Assembly: GCA_012274445.1 (NCBI GenBank)
Contig: JAAROD010000090.1
Span: forward strand, 1,054,001-1,118,000
Length of the DNA stretch: 64,000 nt
Direction: 5' to 3'
Source: Sclerotiophoma versabilis
Lineage: Eukaryota; Ascomycota; Dothideomycetes; Pleosporales; Didymellaceae
Positions 30,243 through 41,715 of the stretch are shown here, piece after piece (positions within the stretch are counted from its first letter, which is position 1; each line of letters opens with the position of its first letter). The notes beneath the pieces are model-generated. The model searched no databases. It saw only the letters and a list, made by a program, of their open reading frames with translations, and was not told the origin of the DNA. Position numbers and translations under genes: made by a program.

Positions 30243-32228
30243 ATGTCCAGCCACGACTCGCACGCCCTCGTCGACCTCAACATGGCCCACGCCCACCATG
30301 CCCAGCCCTCGGCGACTGACCTCAAGCGCAAGCGCAGCAGCTCGCACGAGAACATGCATCCAGCCGCGCCGCACCCAAAGACCGCCAAGACCCACAACCA
30401 CCTCCAGATCAACTATCTGGTGCGCCAGCTCGACTCGGACCTGCCGCTGATCACCAACGACGACACGCTGCCGAACATCCTGTCGCTGCTTAGCGACTAC
30501 CAGGGCGTGCTCGACCGCCATGAGTCCATGGCCTGCAATCTGGGCGCACGACCGCTGGGGCCCATCCTCATCAAGAGATTCGAAAGGCTGTTCGACGGCC
30601 CCCCGCGAGTGCTCAAGAGCCACGGCAAGGACGGGACAACGGTCACGTGGCTCGACGTGGTCGAGTTTGCGCGCAACAAGCCAGAACAGTTCCAACTGGG
30701 CCAGATGAGCGAAGGCGTCCGTGTCTGTCAGTTCTACACGAAGCAATGCCGGGTCCAGATTAGCGAGGAGGACTTTGTGCTCATTTCTTCTGGCATTCCA
30801 CAGAAGATGATCCCCCCGCAGCCCATCATCGAGGACGAGGAGAAGGAGCTGGGAACCATCGAGATCCTGGAGAAGAACCTGGGCCAAATCTGCCAGTTGG
30901 CCGACCAGGGTGAGTGCAATGGCCTGCATCTTGAAACGAACTCGGACTGACTCTGCTTAGTTGCCGCGCGCACACGACAGCTCAACCACAGGCTGAAGGG
31001 GCGCAAGCAGGCTATCCTCGACCGCAGAGCGACCGCGAGCCCGGTCCCGCCTATCCGTCCTTTGAGCCCCTCCAACGTAGCGCTTATGAACGGCGGTAGC
31101 TCCAGCCATGTCGCTCAGGCGCAAGCGCAGCCCCCACAACCATCTCCAGGTGGCTTTGTTGCCGTCAACGCGCGCCCCCCGGAGTCAAATGGTAACGGTC
31201 ATGGTCACGGCAATAGCCACGGCAACGGCGCCTCATCTACCACCCGCCACGACCTGCTGGCGAAGTTCCACACCGTCAACGACCGACGGTCTTCGTCACA
31301 GAGCGTGAACGTGAACGGTGTGCCAGACTCGAGACGGCCATCCGTTGGTCCTCATGTCATCTCTCACCCATCGACACCAGTAACGAACGCTCCAAGAGCC
31401 CCTCCAAAGCCAACTGAGGCACCAGCGCAACCCCCTCCCAATCACGCAAGACCTCCCCAGCTCAACGAAGCTGAGCTCCAATCAATGATGAACTCGCCCG
31501 TCCCGATCCCAAACACGCCGTCTAGTCTCCTACCAGCAGCGAGTCAGCGTTCCAGTCAGCCAGCAGAGAAGGATGATGGCGGCCCCTTCAAGGCCGAGAT
31601 GGTTCACAGGATGGAAAGCTTAGGGAAGGGTGAGCGCATTCTGCCCCCATGTGATAGGTGCCGAAGGCTGCACATGGACTGCCTCAAGAACCTTACCGCT
31701 TGCATGGGCTGTACTAAGAAGCACGCCAAATGCTCCTGGAAGGAGGTTCGAGAAGGCGAGCTGCACGGCACGTTTGCCCATCCTGCAGGCACGAACAGTA
31801 GCATGCACACCGACACGTCAGACCATGAAAGCCATGACCGGGCCAGCACTGCGAGTCCGCCCTCTATGTTGAGTCCCCACCACGGGTACGCATCGAGTCA
31901 CGTAGCAAGCAGCAACGGTCAATCAACGCCGCAGCCCCAGGCGATATCCCACCCACCACCGCCACAGCCACAGCAGCCTCAACAACAGCATCAACTTACC
32001 CCCCAGCACCGTCCACACCCACAGCAACCACCACAGTATTCACAGCCTCTTGACTCGCGGATACCGTCAGGTCGCAACTCTCCACCTGAACGTGACCACG
32101 AGCGAGAAAGGCATGTAGAGGCTCAGCTGCAAGAGGCAGCCAAATCGAGTCTAGCACAGCACGCGACTACGAAGTCAGGGCCAGAAGCAAAAGGACACGA
32201 ATATCAGACTGCTATAGCTCAGCAGTAG
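30243..32228 (+). CDS. Zn2Cys6 regulator with conserved N-terminal domain
   Basis: Exons 30243-30909 and 30961-32228 join in phase 1 across a 51-bp intron (GTGAGT..GCTTAG, CTGAC branch), giving 644 residues. The N-terminal 230 residues form an ordered helical domain with no family I can name. Residues about 240-430 are low-complexity. Near residue 450, Cys-Asp-Arg-Cys..Cys..Cys-Met-Gly-Cys..Cys gives the C-X2-C-X6-C-X6-C-X2-C-X6-C pattern of a binuclear zinc cluster. It is unusual for that cluster to lie so late in the protein. The rest is His/Gln/Pro-rich and acidic-basic mixed, as in activation regions. A nuclear DNA-binding regulator is likely; target unknown. Confidence 0.85.
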
Positions 32229-33125
32229 GATGCGGACAGGAATGCTTGGCGGACGAGCAGCTGATAGCTCGATGATGGTGAACAAGCTGGCATTGTATAG
32301 GCTGTGATGGCTACACAATCAATGGTCGCTATCCAGCTGTAGGGCAATGATTTAAGGAGTTGGCAGACGAGAGAGAACGGATTAGGGTGTTCTCAAGAAT
32401 GAGAGTCTGGATTTCTGCCAGCCGTAGACGAAACAGTACGTTTTGGTATTCAAGAGAAGCAGTGGGTTGACTGTGTTTCCTGAGTCAGAGGGGCAAACAA
32501 CATGCGCATCACGAGGGAGGAAATGTGAGTATTTCGGGACGTTCGTCATGCTGGCGTATTGCGTACTACTGTAACGAGCTCGCTGTTCTGAGGCGATGGC
32601 ATCACGTCGCAAAGCGGGTTATTTTCTCTGTTCATTAGTTGTCAATGATACCATCTTGTTTCTTTGTATATTTTCGGTCTGTGCAGCTTTGGCTCTATAC
32701 AGTCGTCCAGTCCAGTAGCTTGCCACTATCGTCAAACAAGTTCAATCGTGAGAAACTCACGTGTATGATGATTGGCGGTCTTGATTACGTCGAAGTGAAT
32801 TGCCCTTAATCTGATCTATATGTTGCCGCATCTGCTGTACAATTCTCGAGGATCATAGTTTCTGTCTGAGGGAACAACCATTGGATCGCCTGCACTGCAC
32901 AACTATCCCCTATGACCGCTCGACACCTTCTTGATACCAGAGCCTCATAGGAGCAGCGAACCGCTCTTCCAGCACGGTGCACACAATGCTACTTGGATTC
33001 TGGCCGACTTCTCGCCCGTCACGTCACAGCAGCGCACCGCCCCAGCGGGACGGCCCCGCTCACTCCCGCGGCCAAAGCCGCAAGCAAGCAGCAAAAAAGT
33101 TCCAGCGCCGAACTACAAGCGCGCA
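32229..33125. other. Intergenic, no supported gene
   Basis: 3' region of the zinc-cluster gene and promoter of Rcm1. A long frame at 32931-33773 overlaps the first Rcm1 exon in another frame and is a shadow of it. Confidence 0.55.
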
Positions 33126-35052
33126 ATGTCGCTCTACTACGAAACAGCGACAATCCTTGAGAACCCCGACAAGATCGGCGGGTCGTTCAAGGCGCGGATT
33201 TTCAAGAAGCAGGATCTGAAGAGCAAGCCCGGCCAGATTTATGCGCTGGTGGCTGAGGCGTCCAAGTGGAGCAAGGTCCTGAAGGATGTGATTGAGAAGT
33301 GCAACGTGCTGGCGGAGGAGAGGAAGGTACGTGGCCAGCCGTGGCGTCGCGCAACGGCCTCCATGCTCACGCTCTTGACAAGGCCAATTGGGTACATGGT
33401 GCTGACCCTCACAGCTCACGCCCGTCCTTGCCCTCCTCCTCACGCACGATCTGCTGCTGAGCAAATCCGGCGTCGCAGCACACAAAGACCACGTCCTGCG
33501 TCTCGCTGTAGAACGGCACAAAGCGCGTCTCAGCGCCGAATTCACAAAGGCTCGCATACGCTACAGATTCCCCACGCTCGACGCCTTCCGCGAAGCTGTC
33601 AACGCCGGCGACCTCGACGCAGACGACGGCGCAGAAGGAGAGAAGAGCAGGCACCCGCGATGGGTCAGGGTGAACACGATCAAGAGCAGTCTGCAGGCGC
33701 AGCTGGCGACGACCTTCAAGACGTACGAGAAGGTGGATACCATTGGGCAGGTTTTGACGGCGCGCGGCAGTAAGAAGATATACTACGAGGATCCGAATAT
33801 CCCCAATCTGCTTGCGCTGCCGAGTAGGATCGATCTGAGCAAGACACCGAGCTACACCAAGGGCGAGATCATTTTCCAGGACAAAGCCTCGTGCTTTCCT
33901 GCGTATCTTCTCGACCTTCAAGAGGGTGATGGCGATGTGATCGATGGATGTGCCGCGCCGGGTAACAAAACCACGCACGCGGCTGCCATTGTGTCGACCC
34001 AGAACCCAGGTGGGGAGAGGAAAGTCATAGCTTTCGAGCGCGACAAAGGGCGCACCGACATCCTGAAGAAAATGGTCAAACTTGCAGGTGCAGATCAAAT
34101 CGTCACGGTGAAGGGAGCAAGCGACTTCATCGCCGCGAAGCCAAACTCGCCCGACTACGAAAACGTCGGCGCAATCCTCCTCGACCCTTCGTGCTCAGGC
34201 ACAGGCATCGTCGGCCGCGACGACGCAATAAAACTGCACCTCCCCTCCGCAACTGCAGAGCCCGCTAGACCCCACGGCAGCGCAGGCACCAGCAAGAACA
34301 AGAAGCGCAAGCGCGAGTCCAAACCCCCCGCTTCCGAATCTCAAGAGACAGCGAAGAAGGAAATGACCCTCGATCTCGACGAAACAGCACAAGAAGAAGT
34401 CCCCCTCGACGCCGCCGATAAGCTCACCGAACGCCTCACCGCCCTGTCAACCTTTCAACTCCACATCCTCACCCACGCCATGCGCTTCTCCAATGCACGC
34501 AAAATCACTTACTCGACGTGCTCGATCCACTTCGAAGAGAACGAGGGCGTTGTGTTCCAAGCGCTGGCCACGGCTGTCGCGAAGGAGCGCGGCTGGCGCG
34601 TGATGAGGCGCGAGGAGCAGGTTGACGGGATAAAAAAGTGGAGCAGGCGAGGCCAATGGGAAGAAGGAAAGCTGAGCGGCTCTGTAGCTCCGGAAGGACA
34701 AAAGAGGCAGGATGTACTCGAGGGGTGTATCAGGTGCGATAAAGGCACCGAGGACGGGACTATGGGCTTCTTCGTTGCTGCTCTTGTCAGGGAGGGCGAA
34801 GACGGTGAGCGCAGTGAGTCTGGGAGGATAGAAGTAGATGACATGGAAGTCGATGTTCGTAAACCGGCTGCTCCGACGGAACAGCAGGATGGCGATGAGG
34901 AAGAGGAGTGGGATGGGTTTAGCGACGATGAGGGCGCTGCAGAACTCAAGGCTAAGGCTGATGACGTGGTCGAGAAGCAGGAACAGGAGAAGGAGAAGGA
35001 GGTGGTGGAGAAGAAACGTAAGAATAAGAAGACGAAGACGGGGAAGCAGTGA
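33126..35052 (+). CDS. rcm1: 25S rRNA cytosine-C5 methyltransferase Rcm1 (NSUN5 homologue)
   Basis: Exons 33126-33326 and 33415-35052 join in phase 0 across an 88-bp intron (GTACGT..CACAG), giving 612 residues. The start Met-Ser-Leu-Tyr-Tyr-Glu-Thr-Ala and the following helix are typical of the Rcm1/NSUN5 N-terminus. The SAM motif is Asp-Gly-Cys-Ala-Ala-Pro-Gly-Asn-Lys-Thr. The two cysteines of RNA m5C methylases are present: Asp-Pro-Ser-Cys-Ser-Gly-Thr-Gly (release cysteine) and Thr-Tyr-Ser-Thr-Cys-Ser-Ile-His (nucleophile). Rcm1 methylates one cytosine in the large-subunit rRNA in the nucleolus. A charged insert of about 60 residues sits between the two cysteine motifs, and the tail is a long Lys/Glu stretch; both extend it beyond the usual length. 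Confidence 0.94.
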
Positions 35053-35588
35053 GCTCTGCAAGCAAATACAACATCCTGGATTCGAGCATACCTCGAGCGA
35101 TCGAAGGATCGGTTTGGTCTCTCCTATACTGCACCTTACCAGCTCCGAGCAGCCAAGTCAAGTAGCTATCTAGCTATGCTCGGAATCTCCACTTGCAGGT
35201 AGAACTCACCAAAAAGAAACATCTTCCAAGAAAGAACAGGCTTAGTCTTAGCATTCCTGAGATTCGCCAATTGGCTTGCTCAGGGCTGGTAAGGTGCAGT
35301 ATATCACTCTTTGCCATGCTTCCGTGGTGCTGCAGGTCTGACTATCTCTAGACTGCACTTTTATAACAAGTCTGGAGCATACTTGGTATACTTACTATCC
35401 GCGCGTTCCTGGTACGTCGATAAGCTTGGTGAGGCTGTTTTCGGGCCCCAACTGCGAGGCTGTGCATTTGACAGTCTCCTTCCATCTACGGTCATAACAA
35501 TTCCAAAATAAATTCGTGTCTTCCAAGAGCCAATACGCTTCTTAACCTCAGAAGCACTGAACATAGACAGCGAGCGAGGTCTCTCGAG
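35053..35588. other. Intergenic, no supported gene
   Basis: Between Rcm1 and the broken HET gene. This is where the N-terminal HET domain of that gene should lie, but none of the frames shows HET motifs. Confidence 0.5.
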
Positions 35589-36595
35589 ATGGCTGAAAGA
35601 TTCCGCACCCGTCAATGCTCGAATCCACTTGACAAAATCTATGGCATATTGGGTTTGACAGGCGAGTCGTTCCGATCAAATATCCGACCGGACTACAGTA
35701 TATCGCCTAGGACCCTCTACACACGTGTGGCTTTGACGTGGATCTCCGAATCGCGGGCATTAGGTGTTCTAAGTTACTTAAATGGCAAACGAACCGAAGA
35801 ATCCGATATACCGACATACGTCCCAGACTTCACAGCTGAGGTTGATAGTGATCGCGAGACTGCATATAGTGTACGCATGTCGACGGCCCTGGAGTCTTTT
35901 AGCGCCGCCCAGGCCAGTACTCCAGATATATCCGTGTCTCCATCGTGCGAAGCCACAACTCAAGCTGTCTTTGTCGATACTATCTTAAAGATAGTGAACG
36001 AAGACATTGATCGCCATTGGATGTTGAAACGTGACAGACAGCACGACATTGCTGACACGCGCCTGTATCTTAGCAAATACGAATCACCATCCCAAGCGTG
36101 TTGGCAGACGATGTGCGGCGGTTTAGTGGCATACTATCTTCCAGGAGAGTCTATGATTAATTACCTGATGACAAGGACATCCATTGTTTTGCCCAATCGT
36201 TGGCGAGATCAACGACCGGGAGGAGCTTCGCTGTCACAAGCACAGGCTACCTGGGCCAGGTACCTGAATCTGCTCAGAAAGGTGACCACGCGGTCCTCAT
36301 GCCTGGAGGGCAAGTGCCCTACGTTCTCCGCCAGATCTCCAATTCCACAGAGGACGTTAGCGAAGGCCACTCAGGAACCGCACCCCGTTACGAATTCATA
36401 GGCGATTGCTACATACACCTACCACTATGGGCGAATCTGTATATTCTCTCTCTGGCAGATCAGATCGCGACATTCAATCGACGAGTCACTCCCATTTGTC
36501 CTGAGAACCTCTCTTGTGCACTAAACTTTAAGATTTGCCGTGCAACGGACTCCCGCACGCCACAGCAGAGCCGCATATCGTACATGTTTCACTAA
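35589..36595 (+). pseudogene. Broken HET (heterokaryon incompatibility) gene remnant
   Basis: The frame from 35589 begins with the post-HET motif Arg-Gln-Cys-Ser-Asn-Pro-Leu-Asp-Lys-Ile-Tyr-Gly-Ile-Leu-Gly-Leu (family form Asp-Pro-Arg-Asp-Lys-Val-Tyr-Gly-Leu-Leu-Gly-Leu). The normal C-terminal half follows to about 36200. The typical end (Gly-Tyr-Leu-Gly, Gly-Asp-His-Ala-Val-Leu-Met-Pro-Gly-Gly, Pro-Tyr-Val-Leu-Arg, Phe-Ile-Gly-Asp-Cys-Tyr-Ile-His) appears in another frame at 36200-36430. So there is a frameshift near 36200, no HET domain upstream, and the final conserved His-Gly motif is lost. HET proteins trigger cell death after fusion of unlike strains; this copy cannot act. Confidence 0.8.
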
Positions 36596-37455
36596 CACCC
36601 ATAAACTGATCAATAGCCCTTGTAGTACACCGTACCTGGTTCGTACACCACAGCATCTACACACGACATAGCCCTAGACGGGGGTACAATGGTACTATCG
36701 CAAGACACACCAATCTGAATAGTCTGCACACTGTTGAGCGCTTGGCGTAACTAAGATACCTCACGACCGGCATACACAGTGTTGTTTGTGTGAAATCTTC
36801 ATCGGCAATCGTATTTGTAAGTCACTGCCTCAGATAAGTCACAGCGTGCACGATTGCAAGCTCTAGAACAGTGGGTTCCGCCACGGAACACCTCACGGCT
36901 GACGAGTGCTTTAAAGCTTCAAAGTCTGCTCTGCGAGGTAGATAAATAACAGGTGAAACAGACTTGCCATCCTAGTCCTTCCGCTTGGTGCCATGCAGCG
37001 ATCAACCGTGCCGAAAGATGAGTATCCAACGGCCGGTCCCGCATCTTACACACTTCGCATTTTGCGCCTACGCACACGCTGTGCAGTGCAGTGCAGTGCA
37101 ATGCTGTACTGTACAAATGCAGCGAGCAAAACCCTAATAGTCCACGGACGTCCACTTCGTTCCCAACACGATCTATTCCTCAATCTCCGCAGATCTCCCG
37201 TGTGCACTCAACACGTGTAACGGCTTGCCTTCGCTGCAGTGTAGTACGCTGCCATACTCAACAGCGTCAAGACTCTCCGAAGAAGCAGTATGTGTGTCTC
37301 CCTCGCTTCACTCCGCTCCGGTGTGGTCGCGTGGGGCATCGATGGGATGGATGAGTTCGCTACTCCTCCGCTTTGTCTAGATTGGATGATCAGATAATGC
37401 AATTTACTATACCCTTCTTTATTGAATCTGTACGGGCGAGATATAATCCTCTGTG

Positions 37456-37477
37456 TTTTTTTTTTTTTTTTTTTTTT
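37456..37477. repeat. Poly-T run, 22 bases
   Basis: Uninterrupted T from 37456 to 37477, the longest homopolymer in the window. It could be the A-tail remnant of a retroposed minus-strand sequence or simple slippage; no element is recognisable beside it. Confidence 0.85.
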
Positions 37478-38216
37478 CTGCATAGATTTGGAAAGAACGT
37501 TAGTATGCAAATTTCTGCAAGAGTGATAATTACCTAGTAGTCATGCATGTATCAAGACGATGCTACCTACCTATTGCACGTCGCAACTCGCCAAACTGCA
37601 ACAGCGTGAAACAGCGTGCAACTCGCTCTCATCCCACACCGTCTTTCCTTTGGCAGTGAAATTTTTCTCTCTTCCCTGGTCTTCTGCATGCAGGGTCTGA
37701 TCGGATTGGCGCTAGATCCTCCTCTCAACCTGCAATCCAAATTCACGTACGTCTCTATTCCAAAAGCAATCTCATCTCCTACATCTATCACCATCACACT
37801 TTCACCACCGAGACGAGCAGTTCCGATACTCTCCACAACATTCCTTCCACGCTACTCCCCCGCATTGCTCAACTCGGTGTCGCATGTTAACCCCCGTTCC
37901 GATTGGTTCATGTATAGGTAGGTCGACCTCGCGTTCCACAGCTGCTCGGTCGGTCGGGCCTTTGAAACCGATAATCTGCACTGTACTGCACTGCGTTGCA
38001 TTGTACTTTGGATTTGTCGTCACTGTGCTGTACTCGAGTCTGTCGTCACTGCATTGTCGTCACTGCACTGCATTCGAATCTGTTGTTGGGGAGAGGAGTA
38101 AAGTGAAGCAATGCAAGCAACGCAAACAATGTACTCAAGAATGTACGCAATTGGGACCGACGTACTTGAGATCTACGTAGACTAGGGTACTTGTAGTATG
38201 TATTGAGTAGGTCAAT

Positions 38217-38283
38217 GCGTGGGTTACTGCATAGGTTACTGCATATGTTACTGCGTGGGTGGTCACTGTGTGGCCACTGCGTC
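38217..38283. repeat. Short GTTACTGC-type minisatellite
   Basis: GTTACTGC recurs three times at 11-13 base spacing with intervening CAT/GTG bases, and related GTCACTG and CCACTGC units follow. Related GTCACTGC units also occur at 38030-38075. Confidence 0.75.
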
Positions 38284-38903
38284 GAGTACGTGTGGATACG
38301 CGTAGCCCGGGATGGATGGGGCTTAGCCTACAGTGAGTACGTAGCTGCGTGGGGTGGCAGCTGGGCTCTGAGTGGTGCGAGGGCGGGGATGGTGGGGGAC
38401 ATTAGGCGGTGGTTGGAGGTGTTTGGCTTGGGGTTGGTGTAACGGCGACGTAACGAGCATCCCTTCCGCAAGGGGGAAGCCGGTCCGGTCGGGCGGCGCG
38501 GATGTGGTGCGCGTCTACATGGAGCTCGTGGGAGGTGAGCATGGAAGCGCGGCTGCTGTGGTGAGTTGTAGAGGTCGTGGTGATGATAATGATACAGTGT
38601 CATTGCGCGCTCTGTGGCTGCGTCTGCTAACTATCATAGCTACTGTGCTGATGCTGTCCTATTCAATATCCTCCAATAGCTCTGTCGGTACTTCTCCCTT
38701 TCTGATGATCCAATATAGCCCATGCAAAGGTCTATCATAACAGCCTCCCAATGCGCATATCAAAATACGGCACAAAGCCTGCAAACTCCAGTAAAAACAA
38801 GTCGTATAACGCCCAAAAATGCAATGTGCGGACCCTAGGCGCACAAAGTCGATGCAAGTAATATTAACAAGTGAAGCAAAAACCGTGTGTGGAAGGATTG
38901 GAT

Positions 38904-40133
38904 TTAGTCCTTGCGGGCGAGAATCTTCATAATCTCGTCGCTGGGACAGGTGACGATGGGCTTACGCTTCGGTAGCTCAGCACACGGTGCAGCTGCAAGG
39001 GCGGGTACATCATCGTTTGCTTCGTCTGGCGCGTAGGTCGAGCCACGTCGTCCGGTTTGGGGCGTGTTCTCGTTTGACACAAACACAGACTCTCGCCTCT
39101 GGAAGATGGGTTGCTCCTCGTTCGAGAGGGGGCTGCCATCCTTTGGCGGGAAGTACGAGGGTCCACCCTTGGTGGGCGAGGAGACGAAATTCCACCCAGG
39201 GAACATTCCGGGGCTCTCGGAGTCTTGGGGGATGAAGATGGAGCCGCCGCGGGGACGCAGGTTGTCGAAAGGGCTGGCGTCGTGGTCATGGTCGTGGTCG
39301 TGGTCGTGGTCGTGATCGTGATCGTGATCGTGGCTGTGGTTGTGGTTGTGCTCATCGTCGTGTCCCGGGGTGGCGTTCTCAGACTGCTGGATAGCTTCGA
39401 GTTTCTTGGCGTCGAGGTGTGATTTTTGCAGCGCTAATTCAAGGTCCTCCGGGGTGAAAGGCTGCGAGTTTTGTCGAGTGCGATCAGAGCCAGTGGCTGG
39501 ACGTACGCTGCTGCGTCCTGCTGATTGGACCGAGCTGGACCGGCGACGGCCGCCGACCGCCTCTTTCGGCTGTGCGTCGCGAGGGTCCTGCGTTGGGTTG
39601 CGGGAGAGGCCGACTGTGGCAGGTTAGTCGAGTTGACGACGAGACAACTTCACGGATTACACACCATTAAGAACGTCGCCCTCGTCGTCACTGGCCTCGC
39701 GAATGTTGGCAGGGCGCTCGCTGTCGGAGATGCTCGCACCAATGCCGCTGTCGACCCAGGTCTCGTCCTCGTCGTCGTAGTCGCTGTGGAAGCTGGACCT
39801 CCGGCTGCGGTGCACGCTGCGGCTGCGGCTGCGGCGACTCCTGAAGCTGCCCTTGCGGCTCGGCAGCCGGCTGCCCATTGGCGAGTACAGGCTCTGGTGG
39901 CTGCGGCGGCGCCATGCCTTCTTCCAGGTGAAGGCCTCGAGGTTCTTCTTGTGCTCGGGGTCGACGGGACGGCGGTACTTCAGGGGCGGCATCTTCTCGC
40001 CGGGCTTGTAGAAATCGCTCTCGGGCTCGGCGGGCTCGTCTTTCTTGCTGCGCTTCATCTTGCTCGCAATGCCGCCCTCGCCCTCCTGCCCGGTGAGGAC
40101 GCGGCGCAGGCGGCTCCGTAGCGCTCCCGGCAT
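38904..40133 (-). CDS. Uncharacterised basic protein with His-Asp repeat
   Basis: Exons 40133-39665 and 39613-38904 join in phase 1 across a 51-bp intron (GTGTGT..CCACAG, CTAAC branch), giving 392 residues. Exon 1 encodes an N-terminal Lys/Arg-rich half with an Arg-Ser stretch (Arg-Ser-Arg-Ser-Arg-Ser type) and an acidic patch. Exon 2 has a helix (Pro-Glu-Asp-Leu-Glu-Leu-Ala-Leu-Gln-Lys-Ser) and then a run of alternating His and Asp/Asn (39279-39350). A region rich in Ser, Pro and Gly follows. It looks disordered and multiply phosphorylated; the Arg-Ser stretch suggests nuclear or RNA-linked work, and the His-Asp run could bind metal. Family unknown. Confidence 0.75.
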
Positions 40134-41715
40134 GGTGGGCGGTTGTGTGGGGGAGACGTGTCGAGGGAGGAGAGGTGCGGAGTGCAGGTGCAGGTGTCAG
40201 GTGTCAGGAAGGAGCGTGGGTGTCAGGAAGGAGCGCGGGTGTCAGGAAGCAGCGCTGGTGTTGGGGGAAGGGTGCAGCCAGGCACGGTCAGAAAGTCGGC
40301 GGAGACGGTGCAGTGAGGCAGTGAGGCTGATATGAGAAGCGGGTGTCCGGCGCTCTAGCTGCTAATGACAACGGCAGACTGGGTGGGTCGGGGTCGGTGG
40401 GTGAGAAGCAGGCTCCGAAACGGCGCTGGGGCACTCTTCACCTGAGGCGCTGGCGCTGGGGAGTGCGGAGTCTTAATGGCCGACGCTGGACAGTGAGACG
40501 CTGCAGAACGTCAGGCCAGGACTAGAAGAAAACGCGGAGACGCCAAAGCTTGAGCGTCTGTGTGCGCCAGCTAGCCCAGCCTCGACGCGGGTTGATAGGT
40601 GACGGGCAAGGCGGAAGGCGGAGACTCGCTGCAGCGCGAGCCGAAGAGCGACGGCAGCTCAACACGAGCGCAGGCCGCACCACCTGCATGCAGGTTTCTT
40701 CTAGAAGCTTGCACGCCGCGCCAGAAGCCAGCGCCAGCGCCAGCGCCAGCGCCAGGCGGCCTGCGAAGCGCACTGCAGAGCGAGCTGGCGACCTGGGCAG
40801 ACGATCGGCCGAGCTGCAGCGCAGGACTGCTTGTCGGTGGGCCGCCGTGCAGCGCTCAGGCTCCCCGCTGATTGCCACGGCGAGAAATTCGCGCAGAGTG
40901 GGCGTGCACGCCGCTCATTGGCCGGCACGGGGGTTGGCAGCGCCGGGCTAGCATCTGGTTGAGCAAGCGGCAGGTGCTCAAGAACAGAGGACCAGCAGTG
41001 GAGGGCAGCACTGCACCCCGGCGCTGCGCCAATCGCTGCCAACTGCTGCCAACTGCTGCCACTGCTGCCAATTGCTGCTCGCCTGCTGCAAACGCCTGTC
41101 ACTTGTCAGTCCCACCAGAAAGACGGTCTGGAGCGCGGGGTAACGCCAGCGCCCACATCCCAGTCGGTGATCGGTGATGTCAGCGCGAGCAGAGGAGGAT
41201 GGAGCAGAAGGGTGTTACGGCAGGACATCCCACATTTATGACCGCCTGCTCGCTCACCTCGTTCGCACGCGCACGAGGCGGCCGTGTTCAGCCCTGCTTC
41301 ATCTATTGAGACTGCTCCTGCAGAAGCTCGATCAGCATGAGACGCTGCGGTTGACGGCCATCTAATCTAGGCCGGCCCTCCAGCCTGGCCCTCCACACAC
41401 GCCTCGAACAGCACAATTGGGAACACTTCCAGCCTGGACACGCTGCAATTGGACTGGTCTTGGCTGTTTGTGGTTCCGACGCGCATCTTGGACCTTCTCA
41501 TTGGAGCCGCTGTCTAGCTTCCTGCGCCCGTCCATCTGTTATGAGGTCATTGGCGCTACTTTATAGCCATAGCTATGTGATGATGTTATGCGACATGAAA
41601 GAGCTGTGCCTTGGTTTTGGCAGCTACATACTAACCCCGTGATACCCTCACCAACTATACAAGCCAAGCTCCTTTCCCCGAATCCCTGGAGCGATCACAC
41701 AAATACGATTACAGA
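40134..41715. other. GC-rich divergent region with short tandem repeats
   Basis: Promoter side of both flanking genes. Contains a 19-bp tandem repeat (40201-40258), GCCAGC hexamers (about 40729-40754) and ACTGCTGCCA units (41031-41080). Long open frames on both strands at 40550-41177 follow the GC content and repeats and show no domain. Confidence 0.55.
40201..40258. repeat. 19-bp tandem repeat, 3 copies
   Basis: Units GTGTCAGGAAGGAGCGTGG, GTGTCAGGAAGGAGCGCGG and a third copy with two changes and one extra base, directly head to tail. Confidence 0.9.

Larger units (their letters stand above)
36596..38903. other. Gene-poor, repeat-rich region
   Basis: About 2.3 kb without a supportable gene. 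It holds GTGCA repeats (37080-37105), a 22-T run, CACTGCA/GTCACTGC reiterations (37975-38085) and GTTACTGC repeats (38217-38283). Open frames on both strands (37616-37921, 38203-38442, 38372-38740) show no domain or convincing splicing. Confidence 0.55.

Noticed and set aside
30135..30929. 264-codon minus-strand open frame
   Set aside because: Exactly opposite the first exon of the Zn2Cys6 gene, whose frame continues through a well-formed intron.
37456..37477. Poly-T run as the tail of a retroposon
   Set aside because: No reverse transcriptase, target-site duplication or element body could be seen next to it.
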